The position numbers and the translations under genes were made by a program. 64,000 nt of DNA from Gaiellasilicea sp963806955. Lineage in GTDB: Bacteria; Actinomycetota; Thermoleophilia; Gaiellales; Gaiellaceae. Below the pieces are notes generated by a model. That model was not told the DNA's origin. It worked only from the letters and a program-made list of their open reading frames with translations, and searched no databases. Of the stretch, positions 8,201-17,042 are shown in pieces (positions within the stretch are counted from its first letter, which is position 1; each line of letters starts with the position of its first letter). The stretch covers positions 558,001-622,000 of the forward strand of contig CAWDZG010000002.1 of assembly GCA_963806955.1 (NCBI GenBank). The letters run 5' to 3'.

Positions 8201-9605
8201 TCAGTGCTCCTCTCGGACGGGGGCGGGGGCGAAGACCTTGCCCGGGTTCATGATCCCGCTCGGGTCGAAGACAGCCTTGAGCCGGCGCATCAGCGGCACG
8301 AGGTCGCCGTGCTCGAGCTCGAGCGCGCGCAGCTTGCCGGAGCCGATGCCGTGCTCGCCGGTGCACGTGCCTCCGCGCGCCAGCGCGTCGGCGACGAGGC
8401 TGTCGACCAGCTCGTCGGCGCGCGCGAGCTCGGCGGCGTCGTCGGGATCGACCTGGAGCGAGACGTGGACGTTGCCGTCTCCCGCGTGGCCGAGGATCGC
8501 GCCCTCGAGCTCGAGCCGCTCCAGCTCCCCGCGCGCGAAGGCGACGGCGGCCGCCAGCTCCGAGACCGGGACGCAGGTGTCCGTCGCCCGCTCGCGGCGG
8601 CCCGGGGAGACGGCGGCGGCCGCGTAGGCGGCCTCGTGCCGCACGGCCCAGAGCCGCGCCCGCGCGTCGGGCTCGCGCTCGTCGACGACCGACGTCGCCC
8701 CCTCGTCGAGGGCCAGCGCACGCACGAGCGCGAGGTCGGCCTCCACGGTCGCCTCGCTCCCCGCGGCCTCGACGAGCAGGCACGGCCCTTCGTCGTAGCC
8801 GGTGCCGAAGTGGGTGTTGATCGCGGCGATCGACCAGGCGTCGAGCAGCTCGAGCCGGGTCACCGCGGAGCCGGCGGCCACGGCCGCGGCGGCGGTCCGA
8901 CAGGCCGCCTCGAGGCTGGGGAAGGTGATGCGCTGCGCGACCACGTGCTCGGGGATGCCGTAGAGGCGCACGGTCACCTCGGTGATCACGGCGAGCGTGC
9001 CCTCGGAGCCAACGAGCAGTGAGGTGAGGTCGTAGCCGGCGGAGGTCTTCGGTGCGCGGCTGCCGGTTCGGATCACGGTGCCGTCCGGGAGCACGGCCTC
9101 GAGCGCGAGGACGTTCTCGCGCATCTTCCCGTACCGGATCGTGGTCGTTCCGGCCGCGTTCGTCGCAGCCATGCCCCCGAGCGTGGCGTCCGCGCCCGGA
9201 TCGACCGGGAAGAAGAGGCCGTGCTCTCCGGCCGCCCGCGCCAGCGCGCTGCGCGTGACGCCGGCCTGAACCGTGGCCGTGAGGTCGCGCGGCCGCGACC
9301 TCGAGGATCCGGTCCAGCCGCGAGAGGTCGAGGCTGATCCCGCCGCGCGCCGGAATCACGTGGCCCTCGAGGCTCGAGCCGGCCCCGAACGGCGTCACGG
9401 CGACGCCGCGCGCGCTCGCCAGCGCGAGCACGGCGGACACCTCGCCACTCGACGCGGGATAGACGACGACGTCCGGCAGGCGCGGCCGGTGGAAGCTGAT
9501 GTCGGCCGAGTGCAGCTCGCGGTCGGAGTCGCCGGTCGAGACGCGGCCGCCGTCGAGCAGCGCCGCCTCGAGCTCGGCCCGCAGCTCGTCGGTCGCGACG
9601 CTCAC
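8201..9605 (-). CDS. FAD-binding oxidase, GlcD/VAO type (first copy; one frame change)
   Basis: About 467 residues when joined. The N-terminal part reads VSVATDELRAELEAALLDGG, then VTPFGAGSSLEGH, the FAD-pyrophosphate site. The frame is lost at about 9292, where an extra C in GCGGCCGCG breaks EVAARDLTATVQ, and the rest continues as GGMAATNAAGTTTIRYGKMRENV. The cap carries LGHAGDGNVHVSL and GGTCTGEHGIGSGK. This is the same family as the downstream copy, possibly with D-lactate or glycolate as substrate. GTG 9605 overlaps the stop of the GntR gene. The extra base is probably a sequence error, because coding is otherwise perfect on both sides. Confidence 0.88.
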
Positions 9606-10297
9606 GCGTCCACCTCGGAAGGCAGGTCGCCCCCGACGCGCTCGACGGCCCAGCGCAGGCTCTCCTGCACCGTGCGCTCGGCGGCCTCGCCGTCGTGGGC
9701 CCGGCAGGCCGCGAGGAAGGTCGCGTAGCGGCCGACCGACTCCCGGAAACGCTGCGGCGACGAGAGCACGATCCGGTTGTAGCGCTCCGACCGGTTGTAG
9801 AGCCGCTCGACCTCTGCGACGAGGCGCTTGCGGCCGCTCGCGCGGTAGCAGGTGCCATAGAAGTCCCACCTGAGGCCGAGGTACTGGTCGACGTCCTGCT
9901 TGCGGGCGGCGTGCCGGAGATGGTCGAGCAGCTCACGCATCTCGTCGAGCTCCTCGCGGCCGACGGCAGCGGCGCCGATCCGCGCGGCAAGCCCCTCCAG
10001 GCCGAAGCGGGCGGCGTAGATCTCCTCGAAGTCCTCGCGCGTGAGCCGGTTCACGACCGCTCTGCCGGTCGGCCCGAGCGCCACGAACCCCTCGCGCTCG
10101 AGCTGGCTCAACCCCGCCCGGACCGGCGTCTGGGAGACGCCGAGCCTGGTGGCGAGCTCGCGCTGCACGAGCGGCACGCCCTCCTCCAGCTGGCCGGAGA
10201 CGATCAGCTCCCGGAGCGACTCCGCGACGCGCTGCTCGATCGACCGACGCTCCCCGAGGGGGCGGATCGGCAGGTCATTTCCGGTCTCACCTTTCAT
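9602..10297 (-). CDS. GntR-family transcriptional regulator (FadR/FCD subfamily)
   Basis: The winged helix (residues about 20-85) reads SIEQRVAESLRELIVSGQL, RELATRLGVSQTPVRAGLSQLEREGFVAL. The C-terminal FCD domain is all helical, with DFEEIYAARFGLEGLAARI, DQYLGLRWDFYGTCY and HDGEAAERTVQESLRW, and includes metal-site-like Asp/His positions. I chose ATG 10297 (MKGETGNDL); the frame stays open to ATG 10348, but that would place 17 extra residues over the palindrome at 10338-10354. It heads the leftward FAD-oxidase operon and diverges from the RraA-like gene, so it probably controls both and itself. Confidence 0.9.
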   Translation of the reverse strand: MKGETGNDLPIRPLGERRSIEQRVAESLRELIVSGQLEEGVPLVQRELATRLGVSQTPVRAGLSQLEREGFVALGPTGRAVVNRLTREDFEEIYAARFGLEGLAARIGAAAVGREELDEMRELLDHLRHAARKQDVDQYLGLRWDFYGTCYRASGRKRLVAEVERLYNRSERYNRIVLSSPQRFRESVGRYATFLAACRAHDGEAAERTVQESLRWAVERVGGDLPSEVDA

Positions 10298-10337
10298 TTC
10301 TCTGCAGTCTCGTTTACGCTCGCCCCAATGCGCAACA

Positions 10338-10354
10338 TGAAATTTCAAATTTCA
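10338..10354. promoter_or_regulatory. Palindromic operator between divergent GntR and RraA/Hyu operons
   Basis: TGAAATTTCAAATTTCA is a perfect 17-bp palindrome (arms TGAAATTT/AAATTTCA around a central C) and very AT-rich against a GC-rich background. It lies 40 bp before the GntR start and 23 bp before the RraA-like start. Position and symmetry fit the binding site of the GntR dimer encoded next to it. Only the palindrome is seen; binding is inferred. Confidence 0.7.
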
Positions 10355-10376
10355 TTTCGCGAATCGTAGATACGAG

Positions 10377-10964
10377 ATGTCGGAGCTCCTCTCCACCGCG
10401 ATCGTGCTCGAGGCCGCCGCCGGAAGAGCCCGGGCCGTCCAGGGCCTGACCCACCTGACGCTGATGGACGCGATCTGCGCTCCGGCCGCCACGTGCGCGT
10501 GCGCGCCCGGCGACAACCTGGCCGCGCACAGGCTGCTGCTGGAGGCGCCGGAGGGGACGGCGCTCGTCGTCGACGCCGGGCACCGAACCGACACCGGCTA
10601 CTTCGGCGAGCTGATGGCGATGGACGCCGAGGGGCGAGAGCTGCAGGGCCTCGTGATCGACGGCCCGATCCGCGACGGCGGCGCGATCGGCGTGCTCGGC
10701 TTCCCGGTCTTCCACGCGGGCTTCGTCGCGACAGGGCCCGCGAAGCGGGAGGCGCCGTCCGTGGGCGAGCCCGTCAGCGTGGGCGGCGTCGAGGTCGCAC
10801 CCGGCGACCAGATCGTCGCCGACAGCGACGCCGTGCTCGTCGTCCCGGCCGCCGACTGGCCGGCGATCGAGGCCGCCGCGCTCGAGCTCCTCGCGCGGGA
10901 GGACGAGATCCGCACGCACCTGCTGCGGGGCGGCCGCCTCGCGGAGATCCTGGAGCTGCCGTGA
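10377..10964 (+). CDS. RraA-like / 4-hydroxy-4-methyl-2-oxoglutarate aldolase family protein
   Basis: 195 residues. The fold's core motif is visible in GLVIDGPIRDGG and the following LGFPVFHAGFVATGPAKRE, with PGDQIVADSDAVLVVP near the end. In class II pyruvate aldolases (HMG aldolase) the D-G-x-x-R-D stretch binds metal and pyruvate enolate; here it reads DGPIRDG. It could be an aldolase or oxaloacetate decarboxylase making pyruvate. It is the first gene of the rightward chain and overlaps hyuA (GTGA). TAGATA at 10367-10372 is a possible -10 very near the ATG. Confidence 0.85.
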   Translation: MSELLSTAIVLEAAAGRARAVQGLTHLTLMDAICAPAATCACAPGDNLAAHRLLLEAPEGTALVVDAGHRTDTGYFGELMAMDAEGRELQGLVIDGPIRDGGAIGVLGFPVFHAGFVATGPAKREAPSVGEPVSVGGVEVAPGDQIVADSDAVLVVPAADWPAIEAAALELLAREDEIRTHLLRGGRLAEILELP

Positions 10965-13033
10965 CGGCGCCCGGCGCCGCGCGGGTCGGCGTCGACGTCG
11001 GCGGCACGTTCACCGACGTGATCCTCCAGGGCGACGACGGGCGCGTGCTGGTGCGCAAGCTCCTCTCCACCCCTCCCCGCTACGACCGGGCGGTGGTCGA
11101 GGCCGTCGGCGCCCTGGCGGAGGCCGACGGCGGCACGGTCACCGAGGTCGTCCACGGCACCACGGTGGCGACGAACGCCGTGCTCGAGCGGCGCGGCAGC
11201 CCGACGGCGCTCGTGACGACGAAGGGCTTCCGCGACGTGCTCGAGCTGCGGCGGCTGCGGATCCCGCACATGTACGACCTCTTCTGGCGCAAGCCGGCAC
11301 CGCTCGTCGAGCGCCGCCTCCGCTTCGAGCTCGACGAGCGCGTGACCGCCGACGGCACCGTCCTGCGCCCGTTCGACGAGGCCGAGTGCCGCGCGCTCGC
11401 CGGCCGTCTGCGCGCGACCGGCGTCGAGTCGATCGCGGTCTGCTTCCTCCACTCGTACCTCCACCCCGGCCACGAAGAGCGCGCGGGCGAGATCCTCGCC
11501 GAGGAGCTGCCCGGCGCGACGATCTCGCTCTCGAGCGCGATCCTGCGCGAGCAGCGCGAGTACGAGCGCTCCGCCACGACCGTCGTCAACGCGTACGTGC
11601 GGCCGCTGATGTCGTCGTACGTCGACCGGATCCGCACCGGCCTCGACGAGCTCGGCCTCGACGGGCCGCTGCAGATCATGCAGTCGTCCGGCGGCGTGAT
11701 GACCTCCGACGACACGAAGCTGAAGCCCGTCTTCGCGCTCGAGTCCGGCCCGGCCGCGGGAGTGGTCGCCGCCCGCGGCGTCGCCGAGCAGCTCGGGCTC
11801 GCAAACGTGATCGCGTTCGACATGGGCGGCACGACCGCGAAGGCGTCGCTGATCGAGGACGGCGCGATCTCGCGCGGCCGCGAGTACGAGGTCGGCGGCT
11901 CGATGTCCGCGGGCAGCCGGCTGATCCGCGGTGCGGGCGAGCTGCTGCGGATCCCCACGATCGACATCGCCGAGGTCGGCGCCGGCGGCGGCAGCATCGC
12001 GTGGATCGACCCGGCCGGGGGGCTCCAGGTCGGCCCGCGCAGCGCGGGCGCCGATCCCGGGCCGGCCTGCTACGGACGCGGTGGGATCGAGCCGACGGTG
12101 ACGGACGCCAATGTCGTGCTCGGCTTCATCCCCGAGGGCACCGTTGCGGACGGCCAGATCGAGATCGTGCGCGAGCTGGCGGAAGAGGCGGTCCGCCACG
12201 TCGCCGGGCCGCTCGGCCTGACCATGCTGGAGGCCGCGAGCGGGATCCACCGGATCGCGAACGCGCGGATGGTGCGAGCGCTGCGCTCGGTCTCCTCCGA
12301 GAAGGGCCGCGATCCGCGCGAGTTCGCGCTGATCGCCTACGGCGGCTCCGGCCCGATCCACGCGGGCGGGCTCGCAGAGGACCTCGGCGTGCGCACGATT
12401 CTCGTCCCGGCGGTCGCCGGTCTCTTCAGCGCCGTCGGCCTCCTCTTCGCCAGGCCGGAGTTCCACGAGGTGCGCACCTGTCATCTCGACCTCGACGGAG
12501 GCGACCCGGACTCGGTCGCCGCGCTCCTCGCAGAGATGGAGGCACGGCTCGCACCTGCGCTCGCCGGCCGCGACGACGTCGAGTGGGCCCGCAGCGCCGA
12601 CCTCCGCTACGGCGGCCAGAGCTGGGAGATCGAGGTCGAGCTGGCGCCCGGCCCGGTCGATCGCGCCGCTCTCACCGAGCTGCGCGAGCGCTTCGAGCAG
12701 GCGCACGAACGGCTCTACGGCGTGCGCGACCAGCCCGGCTCGCCGGTGGAGATCCGGGCCGTGCGGCTGGCGGCGCTCGGTGCGTCGGCGGCGTCCTCGT
12801 CGTTCCGCTTCGACGACGCGCGCGGCGAGGCCGGCTCGCAGATCAGACGGGTCGACATCGACGGCGACGAGCTCGATGCCCCGATCCGGCGTCGCCGCGA
12901 CATCGGCGCGGCGCCCGAGCCCGGGCCGCTCCTCGTCGACGAGTACGACACGACCGTGATCGTCCGGCCCGGCTGGAGCGTCCGCCGCGACGAGGGCACC
13001 GGCACGCTGATCCTGGAGCGGGCCGATGCCTGA
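10961..13033 (+). CDS. hyuA: Hydantoinase/oxoprolinase subunit A (HyuA), first copy
   Basis: 690 residues, full length. The N-terminal ASKHA ATPase domain starts RVGVDVGGTFTDVIL, with VHGTTVATNAVLERRG following. The hydantoinase A core has QIMQSSGGVMTSDD, SGPAAGVVAA, FDMGGTTAKASLI, GAGGGSIAW and SAGADPGPACYGRGG. These are the ATP-binding and catalytic blocks of N-methylhydantoinase A, 5-oxoprolinase and acetone carboxylase beta. With HyuB it forms an ATP-dependent ring-opening amidohydrolase. It starts at GTG 10961 inside the RraA-gene stop and overlaps hyuB by eight bases. The substrate may be a hydantoin. Confidence 0.93.
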   Translation: MTAPGAARVGVDVGGTFTDVILQGDDGRVLVRKLLSTPPRYDRAVVEAVGALAEADGGTVTEVVHGTTVATNAVLERRGSPTALVTTKGFRDVLELRRLRIPHMYDLFWRKPAPLVERRLRFELDERVTADGTVLRPFDEAECRALAGRLRATGVESIAVCFLHSYLHPGHEERAGEILAEELPGATISLSSAILREQREYERSATTVVNAYVRPLMSSYVDRIRTGLDELGLDGPLQIMQSSGGVMTSDDTKLKPVFALESGPAAGVVAARGVAEQLGLANVIAFDMGGTTAKASLIEDGAISRGREYEVGGSMSAGSRLIRGAGELLRIPTIDIAEVGAGGGSIAWIDPAGGLQVGPRSAGADPGPACYGRGGIEPTVTDANVVLGFIPEGTVADGQIEIVRELAEEAVRHVAGPLGLTMLEAASGIHRIANARMVRALRSVSSEKGRDPREFALIAYGGSGPIHAGGLAEDLGVRTILVPAVAGLFSAVGLLFARPEFHEVRTCHLDLDGGDPDSVAALLAEMEARLAPALAGRDDVEWARSADLRYGGQSWEIEVELAPGPVDRAALTELRERFEQAHERLYGVRDQPGSPVEIRAVRLAALGASAASSSFRFDDARGEAGSQIRRVDIDGDELDAPIRRRRDIGAAPEPGPLLVDEYDTTVIVRPGWSVRRDEGTGTLILERADA

Positions 13034-14762
13034 GACGACCGCCCGGGTCGATCCCGTCACGCTCCAGATCGCCGGGAACGCGCTCGCCTCCGCGGCGGAC
13101 GAGATGGCGACGACGATCTTCCGCACCGCGCACTCGAGCGTCGTCCGTGACGGGATGGACTTCTCCGCGAGCATCTGCGACGCGCTGGGCCGCACGGTCG
13201 CCCAGGCCGTGACCGTCCCCTTCCATCTCGGCTCGATCCCGGTCGCGATGGACGCGCTGCTCGCACGCTACGGCGGCCGGATGCAGCCGGGCGACGTCTT
13301 CCTGATGAACGACCCGTTCGACGGCGGCATCCACCTGCAGGACCTGTTCGTCTTCAAGCCCGTCCACTTCGAGGGCGAGCTGATCGGCTTCACCTGCACG
13401 ACCGCCCACCACGGCGACGTCGGCGGGCGCCTCCCCGGCTCGAGCGCGTGCGACAACACCGAGATCTTCCAGGAGGGGATCCGCCTGCCGTGGCTGCGGC
13501 TCTACGCGGCGGGCGAGCCCGTCGAGGACGTGTTCAAGATCGTCGAGGCGAACGTCCGGATCCCGCGGATGACGTTCGGCGACCTCGGCGCGCAGGTGGC
13601 GGCCTGCTCGGTCGCCGAGCGCGCCCTCGTCGGGCTGGCCGAGCGCCACGGCCGGGAGCAGCTCGCGCTGCTCTGCGACGCGCTGATCGACCACACCGAG
13701 CAGCTCGTCCGGCAGGAGATCGCCACCTGGCCGGACGGGACTGCCTCGTTCACTGACTATCTCGGCTCCGACGGGATCGACGTCGTCGACGTGCCGATCA
13801 CCGCGCACGTGACGATCGCGGGCGACGAGGTCACCGCCGACCTGACCGACTCGGCGCCGATGGTGCGCGGCTCGCTGAACAGCACGCGCTCCTTCGTGCA
13901 GGCCTGCGTCTACCAGGCCGTGCGCGCCGCGCTGACGGTGGAGGTGCCGAACACCTCGGGCGCGTTCCGGCCGATCCACGTGCTGACGAAGCCCGGCACG
14001 GTCGCCGAGGTGGTGATGCCCGGCGCGTCCTCGATGCGCGGCGTCACCGGCTTCCGCGTGCTCGACGCCGTCAACGGCGCGCTCGCGCAGCTGATCCCCG
14101 ACCGGGTCGCCGCTGCGGGCGAGGGCGGCAACACGCTCGCGATCTTCGGCGCCGAGCGCCCCGAGGGGGGCCGTTTCGTCTTCTATGAGCTGGTCGTCGG
14201 CACGTGGGGCGCGACCCCGGAGGCCGACGGCAACGACGGCCTGACAAACCCCGCGAGCCTCGCGGCGAACGTCCCCGTCGAGGTCGCCGAGCAGGAGTAT
14301 CCGATCCTGGTCGAGCGCTACGGGCTCGTACCCGACTCGGGGGGCGCCGGCCTCCATCGCGGCGGGCTCGCGGTCGAGCGCGTCTGGCGCTGCCTGACGC
14401 CCCGCACCTCGCTGATCGTCCGCTCCGACCGGGCGAAGCACGCGCCCTACGGTCTGGCCGGCGGCGGGAAGGGTGCGACCTCGAGCAATCTGCTCGTGCA
14501 TCCGGGCGGGAGCGAGGACGTGCTGCCGCCGATGTTCTCGACCGAGATCGGCATCGGCGATGTCTATGCGCACCGCACCGCGGGCGGCGGCGGCTGGGGC
14601 GATCCGCTCGAGCGCGACGTGGCCGCGGTCGCCCGCGACGTCGTCGACGAGAAGGTCAGCGTCGAGGCGGCGCTGGAGCTCTACGCCGTCGCGCTCGACG
14701 CGGACGGAGTTGTCGACCACGAACACACGACGGCTCTGAGAGCCGAGAGGAGGAACGCGTGA
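13026..14762 (+). CDS. hyuB: Hydantoinase/oxoprolinase subunit B (HyuB), first copy
   Basis: 578 residues, uninterrupted. Family blocks in order: VDPVTLQIAGNAL near the N-terminus, GDVFLMNDPFDGGIHLQDL with the conserved metal-site residues, TTAHHGDVGGRLPGS, and near the C-terminus YGLVPDSGGAGLHRGG, GLAGGGKGATSSN and TAGGGGWGDPLERD. It pairs with the upstream HyuA, with which it overlaps. It differs clearly from the two tandem HyuB copies farther on, so it may serve a different substrate. Confidence 0.93.
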   Translation: MPETTARVDPVTLQIAGNALASAADEMATTIFRTAHSSVVRDGMDFSASICDALGRTVAQAVTVPFHLGSIPVAMDALLARYGGRMQPGDVFLMNDPFDGGIHLQDLFVFKPVHFEGELIGFTCTTAHHGDVGGRLPGSSACDNTEIFQEGIRLPWLRLYAAGEPVEDVFKIVEANVRIPRMTFGDLGAQVAACSVAERALVGLAERHGREQLALLCDALIDHTEQLVRQEIATWPDGTASFTDYLGSDGIDVVDVPITAHVTIAGDEVTADLTDSAPMVRGSLNSTRSFVQACVYQAVRAALTVEVPNTSGAFRPIHVLTKPGTVAEVVMPGASSMRGVTGFRVLDAVNGALAQLIPDRVAAAGEGGNTLAIFGAERPEGGRFVFYELVVGTWGATPEADGNDGLTNPASLAANVPVEVAEQEYPILVERYGLVPDSGGAGLHRGGLAVERVWRCLTPRTSLIVRSDRAKHAPYGLAGGGKGATSSNLLVHPGGSEDVLPPMFSTEIGIGDVYAHRTAGGGGWGDPLERDVAAVARDVVDEKVSVEAALELYAVALDADGVVDHEHTTALRAERRNA

Positions 14763-15950
14763 TCACGAAGGCCGACGCGGTCGTGATCGGAGGAGGGATC
14801 ATCGGCGCGAGCACCGCCCACTTCCTGACGGAGCTCGGCTTCGGCGAAGTCGCGCTCGTGGAGAAGTCGACGATCTGCGGCGGCTCGACGCAGTACTCCG
14901 CCGCGCACGTGCGCCAGCACTATTCGAACGAGGTCGCGATCCGGCTCGCCGTGCGCGGCGCCGAGATGTTCGCGGACGCCGCGGAACGGCTCGGCGGCCC
15001 GGCGGGGTTCGTCCAGTGCGGCTACGCGGTGATCGCGCCGGCCGACCAGGAGCAGGCGATCCGCGACGTCGTCCCGGTACAGCAGTCGTTCGGGGTCCAG
15101 ACCGAGATCCTGAGCCCGGAGGAGGTGCAGCACCGCTGGCCGGAGCTGGACGTGGAGGGGATCGCGCTCGGCTGCTTACGAGCGAACGTCCGGGTACGCC
15201 GACCCCGTCCTGACGACACAGTCGCTCGTCGGGTCGGCACAGGCGAAGGGGCTTCACGTCTACGAGGGCTGCACGGCGCTCGACATCACCGTCGCTGGAG
15301 GGCGGGTCGCGGCCGTCGTCACGGGTGACGGGACGATCGCAACCGGGGTCGTCGTCAACGCGTGCGGGCCCTGGGGTGACAGGATCGGCCGGATGGTCGG
15401 GATCGACTATCCGCTCACGTTCAGCCGCGAGCACGAGGCGATCTTCGACGCGCCCGAGGGCTTCGGGGAGCTCCCGGTCATGTCCGACGCGGCGCAGCAG
15501 CTCTACTTCCGCCTTTACGGCGACGCAAAGGTGCTCGTCGGCCAGGGCTGGCCGAAGCAGAAGGAGCCGGCCGATCCGGAGGACTACGACGACGGCACGG
15601 ACGCCGAGCACCTCGACTGGATGGTGCCGAGGCTGGTGAACCGGCTGCCGTCGCTGCGGCCGACGCTCGGAGCCGAGAACTACGGCGGCACGTTCGTCAC
15701 GGGCTACTCGGGCGTCTACGACATCACCGAGGACTGGTACCCGATCGTCGGCGAGGAGGAGGTCGGCGGCTACTACTCGGCGTTCGGCGGGAGCGGCCAC
15801 TGCTTCAAGCTCGGCCCGGCGCTGGGCGAGTCGCTCGCGCACGTGATCGCCGGGCACGAGCCGCCGATCGACATCTCGGGCCTCTCGGGCTCGCGCTTCG
15901 CCGAGGGAAAGACATTCGGCTCGGTCTGGGGGCCCGGGAACCGCGCGTGA
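14759..15950 (+). CDS. FAD-dependent oxidoreductase, sarcosine-oxidase-beta-like (one frame change)
   Basis: About 396 residues when joined. The dinucleotide fold ADAVVIGGGIIGASTAHFL begins near residue 5, then VALVEKSTICGGSTQYSAAHVRQHYSN. One extra T at about 15177 breaks the frame; after it, YERTSGYADPVLTTQSLV and RVAAVVTGDGTIATGVVVNACGPWG continue, and the FAD C-terminal block GGYYSAFGGSGHCFKLGPALGES is intact. Family members are sarcosine, dimethylglycine or related amine oxidases. GTG 14759 overlaps the hyuB stop and the stop overlaps the enolase-family start. In a hydantoin context, oxidation of an N-methyl amino acid is plausible. Confidence 0.87.
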
Positions 15951-17042
15951 AGATCACGTCCGTCACCGCGACGCCGCTCGCAATCCCGCTCGAGCAGCCG
16001 TTCCACTGGCGCTCGGGCGTGCAGGAGCGCGCACACCTCGTCCTCTTCGCCGTCGAGACCGACGCGGGCGCGACGGGCTACGGCGAGTCGATCTGCGAGG
16101 ACACGGCGGCGGTCGTCTCGTACGGGAACCTGATGGCGGCAGCGTTCGTCGGCCGCTCGCCGGGCGACGTCGAGGCGATCCTGGGCGAGCTCTGGCGCGA
16201 CGGGCGCTGGCGCTTCTATCCGCACTGGTCGCAGCAGATCGCGAGCGGGATCGAGGTCGCGTGCTGGGATGCGCTCGGCAAGGCGCTCGGCGTGCCGGCG
16301 TCGACGTTCCTCGGCGGCCGCGTCCGGGACGAGGTCGACTTCATGGCCTTCCCGCAGGGCGACACGGCCGAGGAGCTCGCGCGGCATGCGGCCGAGCTTG
16401 CGGCCGCCGGCCACCGCGTCGTCTATCTCAAGGTCGGCCGGCGCCGGGCGCGACGACGAGGAGATCGTCGCGGCGGTGCGGGACGCGATCGGGCCCGAGC
16501 CGCTCCTGCGCGTCGACGCGAACGAGGCCTGGGACGTGCCGACCGCGATCGACGCCATCCGCCGGCTGGCCGAGTACGACCTCGACTGGGTCGAACAGCC
16601 GGTCGCGGCGGGGAACGTGAGCGGGCTCGCCCAGGTGCGGCGCGCGGTCTCGACGAGGATCGCCGCCGACCAGGCCGTCTACACGGCGCACGAGCTGCGC
16701 AACGTGCTCGAGAGCGAGGCGGCCGACGCGATCGTGCTCGGCAGCCACGAGGCCGGCGGGCTCTGGCGCTGGCGCCAGCTCGCCCACCTGGCCGAGGCGC
16801 ACGGGATCCCGGTCAACCGCCACGCCTGCGTCGAGAGCTCGATCTCCACCTTCGCGGCGCTGCAGCTGACGGCCTGCGTGCCCAACCTGACGCTCGGCAA
16901 CCAGGTGATGCACCAGCTGCTCGCCGGGCAGCTCGTGACCACGCCGCTCGATCTCGGCGGCGGCCGCGTGATGGTTCCCGACGGACCAGGGCTCGGCTTC
17001 GACCTCGACCACGACGCGGTCGAGAGGTACACGGTCCGGTGA
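15947..17042 (+). CDS. Mandelate racemase/muconate-lactonizing enzyme family protein (one frame change)
   Basis: About 365 residues when joined. The N-terminal capping domain (VKITSVTATPLAIPLEQPF) leads into the barrel. RVVYLKVG keeps only the second lysine of the usual K-x-K pair, the metal ligands are in LRVDANEAW, DWVEQPV and IAADQAV, and IVLGSHEAGG closes the site. The frame shifts within 16436-16441 (GGCCGGCGCC) and resumes as AGRDDEEIVAAVRDAIG. The fold makes an enolate by abstracting an alpha proton, so a racemase, epimerase or cycloisomerase is possible. Loss of the first lysine, if not part of the sequence error, would limit racemisation. Confidence 0.87.

Noticed and set aside
6171..9869. 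A 1,232-codon open frame that could suggest a fused double oxidase
   Set aside because: The middle section is out-of-frame read-through of the FAH-family gene and the first oxidase; the three genes have their own overlapping starts and stops.
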